Assembly: GCA_964354215.1 (NCBI GenBank)
Contig: CAYGYT010000011.1
Location: 1 to 58,629, forward strand
From: CAVRZR01 sp964354215
GTDB lineage: Bacteria; Actinomycetota; Coriobacteriia; Anaerosomatales; CAVRZR01
Direction: 5' to 3'
Length of the DNA stretch: 58,629 nt
The notes beneath the pieces were generated by a model. It searched no databases. It saw nothing but the letters and a program-made list of their open reading frames with translations, and had not been told where the DNA came from. The translations under genes and the position numbers were made by a program. Shown here one piece after another: positions 25,186 to 33,649 of this stretch. The first letter of the stretch is position 1. Each line of letters begins with the position of its first letter.

Positions 25186-26846
25186 GCGCAGAAGCCGCCC
25201 CGATCCCGGCCGAGAAGCAGAAATCCGGCGGGTTCCTCGACGTCATCGAGCGGGTGGGCAACAAGGTCCCCCACCCGGCGATCCTGTTCTTGGCGTTGTG
25301 CCTCGGGATGATCCTCCTGTCGCAGGTCTTCTACTGGACCGGAGCGAGCGCGACCTACGAGGTCGTCAAGCCGCCGCCCGTCCCGGTGGAGCAGGTTGAC
25401 GTCGCCGGCTCGACCCTGCCCGCCGAAGTCCTGCCGTCCGAACAGGCCGACGCCGGAGACTACAAGGTCGTCACAGAGACGGTGAAGGCCCAAGGCCTGC
25501 TCACCGCCGACGGCATCCGCTTCCTGTTCACGTCGTTCGTGCGCAACTTCATGGGTTTCACGGCTATGGGCATCATCCTCATCGTCATGATAGGCGTGGG
25601 TGTAGCCGAGCTCTCCGGGCTCATCTCCTCGCTCATCCGCAAACTCGTCGCGGTGTCTTCGGTCGGGACGCTCACCTACATCATCGTGTTTCTCGGCATC
25701 ATCTCGTCGATCGCATCGGACGCCGGCTACCTCGTGCTCATCCCGCTCGGCGCGGCGGCGTTCATGAGCGTTGGGCGGCATCCACTCGCGGGCATGGCAG
25801 CAGCGTTCGCCGGTGTGGCGGGAGGGTTCGGCGTGAACCTGCTCATCACCCCAACCGACGCCGTCCTCACCGAGGTCACCAACGAGGCCATCCACCTCGT
25901 CAACCCAGCGCAGTCGATCACCATCACCTCGAACTTGTTCTTCGGCATCGGCTCGACCATCATGCTTACCGTGCTGCTGGCGATCGTAACCACACGCGTC
26001 GTGGAGAAGCGTCTCGGGACCTACGATCCCTCGTCCGCACCCTCCGGTGAGAAGAACGCCGATGAGGCGGACGCGTTCGCGGACATCACCCCCGAGCAGG
26101 ACTCAAAAGGCCTGCGACTCGCGGGTATCGGGATGCTCATCGTCCTCGTGGTCGTTGGCCTGCTGACGTTCCTTCCGGGGGCGCCGCTGCGTGACCCGGC
26201 GACCGGATCGATCATCGGCACGTCGCCGTTCATGGATAGCCTCATCGTTATCATCGCGCTCGTCTTCCTCGGTGCGGGCCTCGGCTACGGACGCGGCGCG
26301 GGAAGCCTCACGGGGAGCAATGACGTTATCGCAGCGATCCAGAAGTCGTGGGCGGGACTCGCCGGGCTGTTGTTCCTGTTCTTGCTCATCGCCCAGTTCA
26401 TCGCGTACTTCAACTATTCGAATCTCGCCCAGATCGCCGCGGTACGGCTCGGGGACACCATCGAGACGATGAACGTCGGCAGCGTCTGGCTGCTGCTGGG
26501 TGCCATCCTGATCACCGCTGTCGTGGGCATCATCATGCCTCAGGCGATCGCGAAGTGGGCGCTGCTCGCCCCCATCTTCGTCCCGCTGTTCCTCCGACTG
26601 GGGATCGCTCCGGAGGCCGTGCTCGCCGCGTATCGGGTGGGCGACTCCCCCATCAACATCGTCACACCGATCATGGCGTACTTCCCGCTCATCGTGGTGT
26701 TCGCTGCGCGCTACGAGAAGCGCTCGGGCATCGGCACGGTCATCGCGCTCATGCTCCCGTACTTCGTCGCGCTCACGATCGTGTGGACGCTGTTCTTTGC
26801 CGCGTGGTACCTGCTCGGCATCCCGTGGGGACCGGGAGGGATGTGA
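25182..26846 (+). CDS. AbgT-family transporter (aminobenzoyl-glutamate type)
   Basis: A 554-residue membrane protein with the AbgT layout: an N-terminal amphipathic start (FLDVIERVGNKVPHPAILF), about nine to ten membrane segments, the re-entrant signature GGFGVNLLITPTDAVLTE, and the late VGDSPINIVTPIMAYFPLIV. The family moves p-aminobenzoyl-glutamate, or in other members exports sulfonamides. Coupling to an M20 peptidase parallels abgAB-abgT. Which direction it works and what it carries are not shown by the sequence. GTG 25182 overlaps the peptidase stop. Confidence 0.92.
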   Translation: MSAEAAPIPAEKQKSGGFLDVIERVGNKVPHPAILFLALCLGMILLSQVFYWTGASATYEVVKPPPVPVEQVDVAGSTLPAEVLPSEQADAGDYKVVTETVKAQGLLTADGIRFLFTSFVRNFMGFTAMGIILIVMIGVGVAELSGLISSLIRKLVAVSSVGTLTYIIVFLGIISSIASDAGYLVLIPLGAAAFMSVGRHPLAGMAAAFAGVAGGFGVNLLITPTDAVLTEVTNEAIHLVNPAQSITITSNLFFGIGSTIMLTVLLAIVTTRVVEKRLGTYDPSSAPSGEKNADEADAFADITPEQDSKGLRLAGIGMLIVLVVVGLLTFLPGAPLRDPATGSIIGTSPFMDSLIVIIALVFLGAGLGYGRGAGSLTGSNDVIAAIQKSWAGLAGLLFLFLLIAQFIAYFNYSNLAQIAAVRLGDTIETMNVGSVWLLLGAILITAVVGIIMPQAIAKWALLAPIFVPLFLRLGIAPEAVLAAYRVGDSPINIVTPIMAYFPLIVVFAARYEKRSGIGTVIALMLPYFVALTIVWTLFFAAWYLLGIPWGPGGM

Positions 26847-26935
26847 CAACCGACCCAAGGCACGGCGGCGGCCCGGCCGGAGGACCGGGTATCTAGCGGA
26901 GTCCCTGACCGTTTCGACTCGACCGAGGAGGCGGC

Positions 26936-28060
26936 ATGCTCCACGTCGATATACCGTCCCAGTCAGACGTGTCGCTTCTGACTGCTCATTGCGCGTTCCC
27001 TTCGGTGTCGATCTACGTGCCCACGTCGCCTCTCACCCAACAGGCACAGGCCTCGCGAATCGAGTTCAAGAACCTCTGGCGAGCAGCGGCAGACCAGCTC
27101 GGCGAAGCTGGATGCACGACTCGCGAGCTGGGCGAGATGGAGGAAGAGGCTGCCGACCTGATCGACGACGACGCCTTCTGGGAGGTGCAGGCCAACACGC
27201 TCGCGGTCTTTCTCACCCCCGAGCGCATGCTGACCTACCGCCTGCCCAGCAGACTCCAGCCGGTCGTCGAGGTCGCAGACCGCTACTACGTCAAGCCGCT
27301 CCTGCGCGCGGTGACAGTCCCGCAGTCGGCATTCGTCCTTGCCCTGGCCCAAGGCAGCGTCCGATTGGTCGAGGTATCGGCGGACCTTCCCGCGTTCACC
27401 GTTGACGTGCCGGGAATGCCCACCGACGTCGCTGCCAGTGCCGGCAAGTCATCGATCGCGGACCGCGCCCCCATTCGGAGGATCCAGGGTTCCGAGGGTC
27501 AGAAGCTCAGGATGCGCCAGTACGCTCGCAAGATCGACGGCGCCCTGCGCGACACGCTCACCGGTCGCACCGAGCCCTTGATCCTCGCCTCAGCGGAGCC
27601 GCTCGCCTCGATCTATCGCTCCGTGAACACGTACGCCCACCTTGCGAACGAGATCATCGAGGGCAATCCCGAGAGACTCACCGGTGCCGATCTGGCGCAG
27701 GCGGCACGGGGTGTGATCGATCGGATCAACGAAGCTCACCTGCGGAGTCTCATGGCGAAGTTCGGAGAGCATAAGGCTCAGGGCCGCGGAACCGCGGACA
27801 TCGCCGAGGCCGCCCGAGCGGCCACCCTCGGAGCCATCGCCGAGCTGGTCGTGGATATCGACGCGAACGTCCCCGGCACGATCGACCCCGACTCCGGAGC
27901 GGTCAGCCTCGCCACGGAGGGCTCGGCAGCAACCTACGGCGTCATCGACGAGATCATCCGGCGCGCCACGGCCACGGGTGCTAGCGTGATCGCGACCCGC
28001 GCGGAGAACCTGCCTGCCGGCGCTGCCCTGGTCGCCCTACTCCGCTACCCGCTGGGGTAG
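26936..28060 (+). CDS. Bacterial/archaeal eRF1-like protein, baeRF family 3
   Basis: A 374-residue soluble protein matching the baeRF family 3 pattern. The N-terminal domain has PSVSIYVPTSPLTQQAQASR, FKNLWRAAADQLGEAGCTTR and DDAFWEVQANTLAVFL. A middle segment VEVADRYYVKPLLRAV and a strand-rich linker (FVLALAQGSVRLVEV) follow. Last comes an eRF1 middle/C-domain-like part (EPLILASAEPLASIYR, GVIDEIIRRATATGASV). These are bacterial relatives of the archaeo-eukaryotic release factor, proposed to act in ribosome rescue or stress; no reaction is established. The ATG has GAGGAGG upstream. The family assignment comes from pattern recognition. Confidence 0.8.
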   Translation: MLHVDIPSQSDVSLLTAHCAFPSVSIYVPTSPLTQQAQASRIEFKNLWRAAADQLGEAGCTTRELGEMEEEAADLIDDDAFWEVQANTLAVFLTPERMLTYRLPSRLQPVVEVADRYYVKPLLRAVTVPQSAFVLALAQGSVRLVEVSADLPAFTVDVPGMPTDVAASAGKSSIADRAPIRRIQGSEGQKLRMRQYARKIDGALRDTLTGRTEPLILASAEPLASIYRSVNTYAHLANEIIEGNPERLTGADLAQAARGVIDRINEAHLRSLMAKFGEHKAQGRGTADIAEAARAATLGAIAELVVDIDANVPGTIDPDSGAVSLATEGSAATYGVIDEIIRRATATGASVIATRAENLPAGAALVALLRYPLG

Positions 28061-28347
28061 CAACTGTTCACAGTCCGCAGACGTAGCCTAGACTCCAGGG
28101 ACATGATGACTGCAGCAACAGTCGCCACCGGCCGCAGATCGGGCGAGGAGACGAGAGGGGCACGTGTCGAAGCCGCGAAAGAGGCGGCACGCCGGCCTCC
28201 AGCCGCTCCAGGCCTTCATGCGACGCGGCAGGGACGGCTCGCGTCTGTCGCAGAGGGGCCGCGGACTCCCAACCTCTTCGCAGGGCGGCACGACATCCCC
28301 GTCCACCTCATCGCACTCCGGGCTCATATGCCTGAGCTCTTCACCGC
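28061..28347. other. Intergenic stretch before the SLC13 permease gene
   Basis: 287 bp with several open but unconvincing frames rich in Arg and Pro. A frame starting GTG 28164 has an AGAGGGG upstream, but runs out of phase into the permease gene. No clear promoter hexamers or hairpins. Confidence 0.4.
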
Positions 28348-30180
28348 ATGAACGACATTGCGATCACGTTCGCGATCCTGGGGCTGGCTGTCGCGCTCTT
28401 TGCCTGGAACCGGCTCCCTGTGGGGGTCGTCGCGCTCGGCGTCGCGGTGGCGCTGTGGGCCACCGGCGTGCTCGACCTCGGCCAGGCATTGGCGGGCTTC
28501 GGCGACCCCACTGTCATCTTCATCGCGTCCCTGTTCGTGGTCAGCGAGGCCCTCGACGCCACGGGCGTCACAACATGGGCGGGTCAGCAGCTCATGGACC
28601 GTGCGGGAACAAGCCGGACCCGCCTCCTCGTTCTCATGATGGTCCTCGTCGCGCTTCTCACCGCGCTCATCAGCGTGAACGGCTCGGTGGCGGCCCTCAT
28701 TCCCATGGTGATGGTGCTCGCAGTGCGCTTGAAGTGGTCGCCCTCAAAGCTGCTCATGCCGCTTGCGTTCGCCGCGCATGCGGGCTCGATGCTCGCACTC
28801 ACCGGCACTCCCGTGAACATCCTCGTCTCGGAGACGGCCGCCACTGCGACGGGGCGCGGCTTCGGCTTCTTCGAGTTCGCGTTGGCCGGCATCCCGCTGC
28901 TCGCGGTCTCGATCGGCGTCGTCACCCTCCTGGGAGAGCGGCTTCTTCCCGAGCGGAGCCCCAGCGTCATGCCGCCCGACCTCAGCCGCCATGCGCACAC
29001 ACTGGTCGAGGAGTACCACCTCACCGAGGGCGTGACGCGCCTGCGCGTCCGCGGCACATCCCCACTGGTCGGTATGGAGCGGGCCGGCTTCGATCTCGCC
29101 GAGTACCCGGGGCTCTCGCTCGCGGGCATCTACCGGGCGAGCGCTGCAGCGCCTGCTGCACCAGGCGACGGGGAAGGGGATGGGATCGCGCCGCGCTTCT
29201 CGGAGGGTGACATCATCGCGGTTCAAGGATCGCCGGACGCCGTAGCTGCACTGGCCTCCGGAGCACATCTCGCGATCCGACCCGAGGGGGAGCAGATGCC
29301 CAGCGGGCTCTTCAGCCGAGCATCCGGCCTCGCCGAAGTCATCGTGCCCCCTCGTTCGCCGCTCCTCGGTGCGCAGATGACCCCGGGGATGGTGACGCCG
29401 AGCGGCAACCTCGTGCTCCTGGCGATCAAGCGTCAGGGCGAGACGCTGGGTCCCGGTGCGGTCGAGCTTGCGCAAGGCGACACTCTGCTGCTCCAAGGGA
29501 CGTGGGCCGCGCTCGACGACACCCTCGACGAGCCCGACGTCATCGTCGTCGACTCGCCAGACCTCGTGCGGCGCCAGACGGTGCCGCTCGGCCCGGGCGC
29601 TCGCACGACGCTCGCGATCCTCGTGGCGATGGTCGTGGCGCTGGCGAGCGGCGTAGTGCCTGCGGCGGTGGCTGGCCTCATCGCGGCCTGCGCGGTAGTG
29701 GTCACCGGGGTGCTTTCGCCGACGAAGGCGTACCGCGCGATCTCCTGGACCACTGTCGTCCTCGTGGCGGGAATGATGTCGCTGTCCGCGGCGATGACGC
29801 AGACCGGTGCGGCGGACCTCGTGGCGAAGCAGCTGATCGACGTGGTGGGCTCCGCGAGCCCGTACGCGTTGATCGCCGGCTTGTTCGTGCTGACCGCGGT
29901 GTTCAGCCAACTCATCAGTAACATGGCGACCGCGCTCATCGTCATCCCCATCGGGCTGGCCGCTGCGGCCGACGCGGGGATCGCCGTTCAACCCGTGCTG
30001 ATGTCGATCTGCGTCGCGGCTTCGGCGGCGTATCTGACGCCCGTCGCGACGCCCGCCAACATGATGATCATGCAGCCGGCGGGCTATCGCTTCGCAGACT
30101 ACTGGAAGCTCGGCGGCGTGCTGCTCGCCTGGAGCTTCGTGGTCGCGGTGTTCTGGGTCCCTGTCGTGTGGAGGTTCTGA
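28348..30180 (+). CDS. SLC13/DASS-family permease with two TrkA-C domains
   Basis: A 610-residue transporter. Membrane segments (1-200 and 415-610) flank two cytosolic TrkA-C/RCK-C domains (about 220-300 and 325-405, for example RLRVRGTSPLVGMERAGF and EVIVPPRSPLLGAQMTPGM). LTGTPVNILVSETA and TPVATPANMMIMQPAGYRF are the two re-entrant Na+/anion signature loops. Members transport sulfate, dicarboxylates or other anions; the substrate is not predictable here. TrkA-C domains suggest ligand gating. The next gene starts 3 bp after the stop. Confidence 0.9.
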   Translation: MNDIAITFAILGLAVALFAWNRLPVGVVALGVAVALWATGVLDLGQALAGFGDPTVIFIASLFVVSEALDATGVTTWAGQQLMDRAGTSRTRLLVLMMVLVALLTALISVNGSVAALIPMVMVLAVRLKWSPSKLLMPLAFAAHAGSMLALTGTPVNILVSETAATATGRGFGFFEFALAGIPLLAVSIGVVTLLGERLLPERSPSVMPPDLSRHAHTLVEEYHLTEGVTRLRVRGTSPLVGMERAGFDLAEYPGLSLAGIYRASAAAPAAPGDGEGDGIAPRFSEGDIIAVQGSPDAVAALASGAHLAIRPEGEQMPSGLFSRASGLAEVIVPPRSPLLGAQMTPGMVTPSGNLVLLAIKRQGETLGPGAVELAQGDTLLLQGTWAALDDTLDEPDVIVVDSPDLVRRQTVPLGPGARTTLAILVAMVVALASGVVPAAVAGLIAACAVVVTGVLSPTKAYRAISWTTVVLVAGMMSLSAAMTQTGAADLVAKQLIDVVGSASPYALIAGLFVLTAVFSQLISNMATALIVIPIGLAAAADAGIAVQPVLMSICVAASAAYLTPVATPANMMIMQPAGYRFADYWKLGGVLLAWSFVVAVFWVPVVWRF

Positions 30181-30183
30181 GCC

Positions 30184-31308
30184 GTGCCCCAGCTGGTTGA
30201 CCGTATCCGGGACTCGTTCGACACGGCGAGCGCCGCCGAGCAGCGCTCCCGCCTACCTGCGTGGGTCGGAATGTTGGGCTCGGTGACCTGGGCGTTCGTA
30301 GGTGCAACGCTCTCGCTCCTGATCATCGCCGCATTCATCGCCGCGAGCAGCAGCATCTCAGTGCCGTTGATCCTCGCCGTGGTGATCGCGTGCGTGACCG
30401 TACCCGCGGTGGATCGGCTTGCGGGACGCGGGGCGTCCCGCATAATCGCCGCGGTCGCGGTGCTCGTGGGCATTGCCGCGGCAGGCGCGTTCACGGTCTG
30501 GCTCGCAGTACGTGGGATAGCAGCGCAAGCGCCGATGATCTGGGCACAAGTCGAGCGAGGTGCGGCGACGCTCGGGGGTTGGCTCGGCGAGTTCGGCCTG
30601 GATCGAGCGGGCCTCATCGAGCTGGTCTCAGTATCCCGAGAGGCGGTCGCCGGGGACTCCGTACTCGTGGACGGGCTCGTTGCCCCTGCGATGCGCGCCC
30701 TGACGACAGGGTTCTCGAGCGCGTTCGCGTTGCTCTTCGGGATGGTGATCTCCGGCGCACTGCTCGTCTACATCCTGCGCGACTTCCACCAGATCGTGGA
30801 GTGGGTCGGTGCGCGGGTGGGCCTGCCCGCCCCGCTCGGCGGGCAGGTTGTGCTCGACGGGGTCGATAGCGTGCAGGCCTACTTCCGAGCGACGACTATC
30901 TCGGGGTTCGTGGTCGCGGTTGTCATTGGCGTTACTGTCGCACTGCTCGGCGTCCCCCTGGCAGTCCCCATCGCTTTGGTCACGTTCCTGACGTGCTACA
31001 TCCCATTCTTCGGCGCCATCTTCTCGGGCGCGTTCGCGTGTCTCGTCGCGCTTGGGCAAGGCGGTCTCGCCAAGGCGCTCGTCGTGCTGGTCGTCGTCCT
31101 GGTCGCCCAGAACGTCTTGCAGACCGTCATGAACGCGAACATGATGGGCGACTCGCTGCGGCTCAGCCCCGTTGTCGTGCTGGTGGTCACCATGCTCGGG
31201 GGCATCTTCGGCGGTCTGCTCGGCGCAGCGCTTGCCGCGCCGACCACGGCGTTCCTGATTCGCGCCACGAACCGATTCCGAGAAGCCGCAGAGGATTCCC
31301 TGCCGTGA
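30184..31308 (+). CDS. AI-2E family (PF01594-type) membrane protein
   Basis: A 374-residue protein with about eight hydrophobic segments in the AI-2E arrangement: two N-terminal helices, a soluble central region (about 130-190), then YILRDFHQIVEWVGARVG, VDSVQAYFRATTISGFVVAV and a late NANMMGDSLRLSPVVVLV loop. The family name comes from an autoinducer-2 exporter, but other members are Na+/H+ antiporters, so the substrate is open. GTG 30184 follows the permease stop by 3 bp. Confidence 0.88.
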   Translation: MPQLVDRIRDSFDTASAAEQRSRLPAWVGMLGSVTWAFVGATLSLLIIAAFIAASSSISVPLILAVVIACVTVPAVDRLAGRGASRIIAAVAVLVGIAAAGAFTVWLAVRGIAAQAPMIWAQVERGAATLGGWLGEFGLDRAGLIELVSVSREAVAGDSVLVDGLVAPAMRALTTGFSSAFALLFGMVISGALLVYILRDFHQIVEWVGARVGLPAPLGGQVVLDGVDSVQAYFRATTISGFVVAVVIGVTVALLGVPLAVPIALVTFLTCYIPFFGAIFSGAFACLVALGQGGLAKALVVLVVVLVAQNVLQTVMNANMMGDSLRLSPVVVLVVTMLGGIFGGLLGAALAAPTTAFLIRATNRFREAAEDSLP

Positions 31309-31318
31309 CGAGGCTGGC

Positions 31319-32758
31319 ATGACACTGAACGCCTGGGCCGTGTTCGACCTCCTCGTCCTCATCTACTGGGTCGGCGTCGCACTGCTGATCATCTCCGAGG
31401 ACCGCGAGCCCACGGCCGCGATAGCCTGGCTGCTCGTGCTGTTCGCGCTGCCGTTCGTGGGGCTTGTGCTGTACTTCTTCCTGGGCAGGAACTGGCCCGC
31501 CATCACCCAGAGGTCGCCCACAACGCGCGAAACCGCGCAGGTGGTGGCGACCTTCATGCCGACGATCTACGCGCCGGCCGCCGAGAAGGTCAGCACCTTC
31601 CGCCGTGGCCTGGACCCCGGCTACCCTCGGTCGATCGAGCGCCTGATCGAGCGCAAGTCGGGCGCGCCCATCCTTCCGGTGCGCACGCTCGATCTCTTCG
31701 GATCGGGTGCGGAGTACTTCGACACGCTCATCGCCGACATCCGGGCGGCCGAGCGCTTCGTGCACATGCAGTACTTCATCTGGAAGCGCGATGAGCTCAC
31801 CGCGCGCATCACTGAAGCGCTCTTGGACCGGCTTGTAGCAGGGGTCGAGGTCCGGATTCTCAACGACTACGTCGGCAACGTGCAGTACTCCAAGAGCGAG
31901 CTCAACGAGCTGCGCAAAGCCGGAGCCATCGTTGGCAGCGATGTGACCGGGCTTGCCCGACTGAACTACCGCAATCACCGCAAGATCACGGTCATCGACG
32001 GCGAGATCGGCCACACCGGGGGGTTCAACATCGGCCAGGAGTACATCGACGGCGGGAAGCGCTTCCCGGCCTGGCGCGACACGGGCTTGCGCATGACCGG
32101 CCTTGGCGTCGCGGAATTCGAGAAGCTCTTCGACATGCGGTGGTACGAGGTCTACCGAGAGGACCTCTTCAAGCCCGAGTATTATCCCGACCCGGATCTG
32201 CCCCTCGGCGACATCATGGTGCAGACCGTGCACCAGGGATACGACGACCCGTGGAACGCGACTACCCGCGCGCACCAGATCGCCATCGCAGGCGCGCGCG
32301 ATCGCGTGCTCATCCAGTCGCCGTACTTCGTGCCCGACATGACGACGCTCGATGCGATGATCAACGCTGCATCTGGGGGCACGCAGGTCGACTTCATGAT
32401 CACCGAGTGGCTCGACAAGAAGTGGCCGTTCTGGGCCGCACAGTCATACTTCGAGCCGCTCCTCGAGGCTGGCGGACGCATCTTCCTGTGGCAAAAGGGG
32501 TTCTTCCATTCCAAAGCGCTCATGGTCGACGGCGAGCTGGCCTCCGTCGGCACGCTCAACATGGACATCCGCAGCCTGAAGCTGCACAAGGAGCTCATGG
32601 TGTGGATCTACGACCGTGACATCGCCCGTCGGGCCGAGGATCTGTGGAACGCTGATTTCGCGGACTGCCGAGAACTGACCCTCGACGACGTTCGTTCATG
32701 GGGCGCGGGCCTTCGATTCCGCAACTCGCTGGCCCGCTTGACCTCCCAGCTACTTTGA
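31319..32758 (+). CDS. cls: Cardiolipin synthase (phospholipase D type)
   Basis: A 479-residue protein with two N-terminal membrane helices (about 5-30, 38-58) and two HKD phospholipase D motifs: HRKITVIDGEIGHTGGFN and HSKALMVDGELASVGTLN. This is the bacterial enzyme that joins two phosphatidylglycerols, or a phosphatidylglycerol and another lipid. It starts 10 bp after the AI-2E gene and probably shares its transcript. Length and domain order are normal. Confidence 0.94.
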   Translation: MTLNAWAVFDLLVLIYWVGVALLIISEDREPTAAIAWLLVLFALPFVGLVLYFFLGRNWPAITQRSPTTRETAQVVATFMPTIYAPAAEKVSTFRRGLDPGYPRSIERLIERKSGAPILPVRTLDLFGSGAEYFDTLIADIRAAERFVHMQYFIWKRDELTARITEALLDRLVAGVEVRILNDYVGNVQYSKSELNELRKAGAIVGSDVTGLARLNYRNHRKITVIDGEIGHTGGFNIGQEYIDGGKRFPAWRDTGLRMTGLGVAEFEKLFDMRWYEVYREDLFKPEYYPDPDLPLGDIMVQTVHQGYDDPWNATTRAHQIAIAGARDRVLIQSPYFVPDMTTLDAMINAASGGTQVDFMITEWLDKKWPFWAAQSYFEPLLEAGGRIFLWQKGFFHSKALMVDGELASVGTLNMDIRSLKLHKELMVWIYDRDIARRAEDLWNADFADCRELTLDDVRSWGAGLRFRNSLARLTSQLL

Positions 32759-32887
32759 CGTGCAACCCGCTGTGTGGGCGTGGCCGGGGTTAGGACGCTC
32801 GCTTGTCCGGGAATGCGGGCGCGTTCCGTGGCTCGGTGCTTGCTGCTCAGTGCCAGTCGAAACACGGTCAGCCTCCTCGGCCTTTGG

Positions 32888-32893
32888 TATAGT
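32888..32893 (+). promoter_or_regulatory. Candidate -10 element TATAGT for thyX
   Basis: A good -10 hexamer 73 bp before the thyX start, in the only sizeable gap of this region. The sequence 17 bp upstream (CGGTCA) is a poor -35. Confidence 0.4.
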
Positions 32894-32965
32894 CGTTGGG
32901 CCCGTGCCGGCGTGGCACTGAAGCGGTGGCCACAGTCCGCGAGCCCGAGAGGTCTTCCTGAACCC

Positions 32966-33649
32966 ATGGACGTCCGCCTGCTCTACAGCACCCCCGATCC
33001 CGAACGCGCAGTCGCTGCAGCCGCGCGGCTTTGCTACGCGCCGGTCGGTGCTGCCGAGCTTATCGAGGGAATGAGCGCCGACGCGGAGCGCAAGGTGCTC
33101 CGGACGATTCTCAAGAGCGGCCACCATTCAGCGCTCGAGCACGCGTCGTACACCTTCGCCATCGACGGGGTGTCGCGGGCCCTCACGCATCAGCTGGTGC
33201 GGCACCGCGTCGCGTCGTACAACCAGCAGTCTCAACGCTATGTGGCGTATGTTGAGGAGCCGACCTTCGTCGTTCCGCCTGCGGTCGCGCAGGATCCCGA
33301 GGCGCTCGCGCGTTTCAACAGTGCCACGGCGGCTGCTTTCGACGCGTACCGCGGACTCGTCGATTCCGGCGTCGCCGCCGAGGACGCGCGCTATCTTCTG
33401 CCCAACGCGATGGAGACCAAGATCGTCGTCACGATGAACATGCGCGAGCTTCTGCATTTCTTCGAGGTCCGCTGCTGCAAGCGCGCGCAGTGGGAGATTC
33501 GCAAGCTCGCGCTCAAGATGCTCGAACTCGTCGAGTCGACAGCGCCCTACGTGTTCATGGACGCGGGGGCGGCCTGTCGCCGAGGTCCCTGTCCGGAGGG
33601 CGCCATGACGTGTGGCGACCCCTATCCGAAGGCGCCTGTCCGTGAATAG
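32966..33649 (+). CDS. thyX: Flavin-dependent thymidylate synthase
   Basis: A 227-residue FAD enzyme that makes dTMP from dUMP with methylenetetrahydrofolate and NADPH. The ThyX signature RHRxxSxNxxSxRY is present as RHRVASYNQQSQRY (79-92), with SGHHSALEHASYTF before it. The C-terminal tail is unusual in holding three cysteines (ACRRGPCPEGAMTCG). ATG 32966 is preferred over earlier in-frame codons because conserved sequence begins there. The stop overlaps the next GTG start by 8 bp. Confidence 0.95.
   Translation: MDVRLLYSTPDPERAVAAAARLCYAPVGAAELIEGMSADAERKVLRTILKSGHHSALEHASYTFAIDGVSRALTHQLVRHRVASYNQQSQRYVAYVEEPTFVVPPAVAQDPEALARFNSATAAAFDAYRGLVDSGVAAEDARYLLPNAMETKIVVTMNMRELLHFFEVRCCKRAQWEIRKLALKMLELVESTAPYVFMDAGAACRRGPCPEGAMTCGDPYPKAPVRE

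Noticed and set aside
28164..28347. A possible basic peptide gene starting GTG 28164 (MSKPRKRRHAG)
   Set aside because: It has a passable ribosome-binding site, but the frame runs far into the SLC13 permease gene out of phase and the sequence is low-complexity Arg/Ser.
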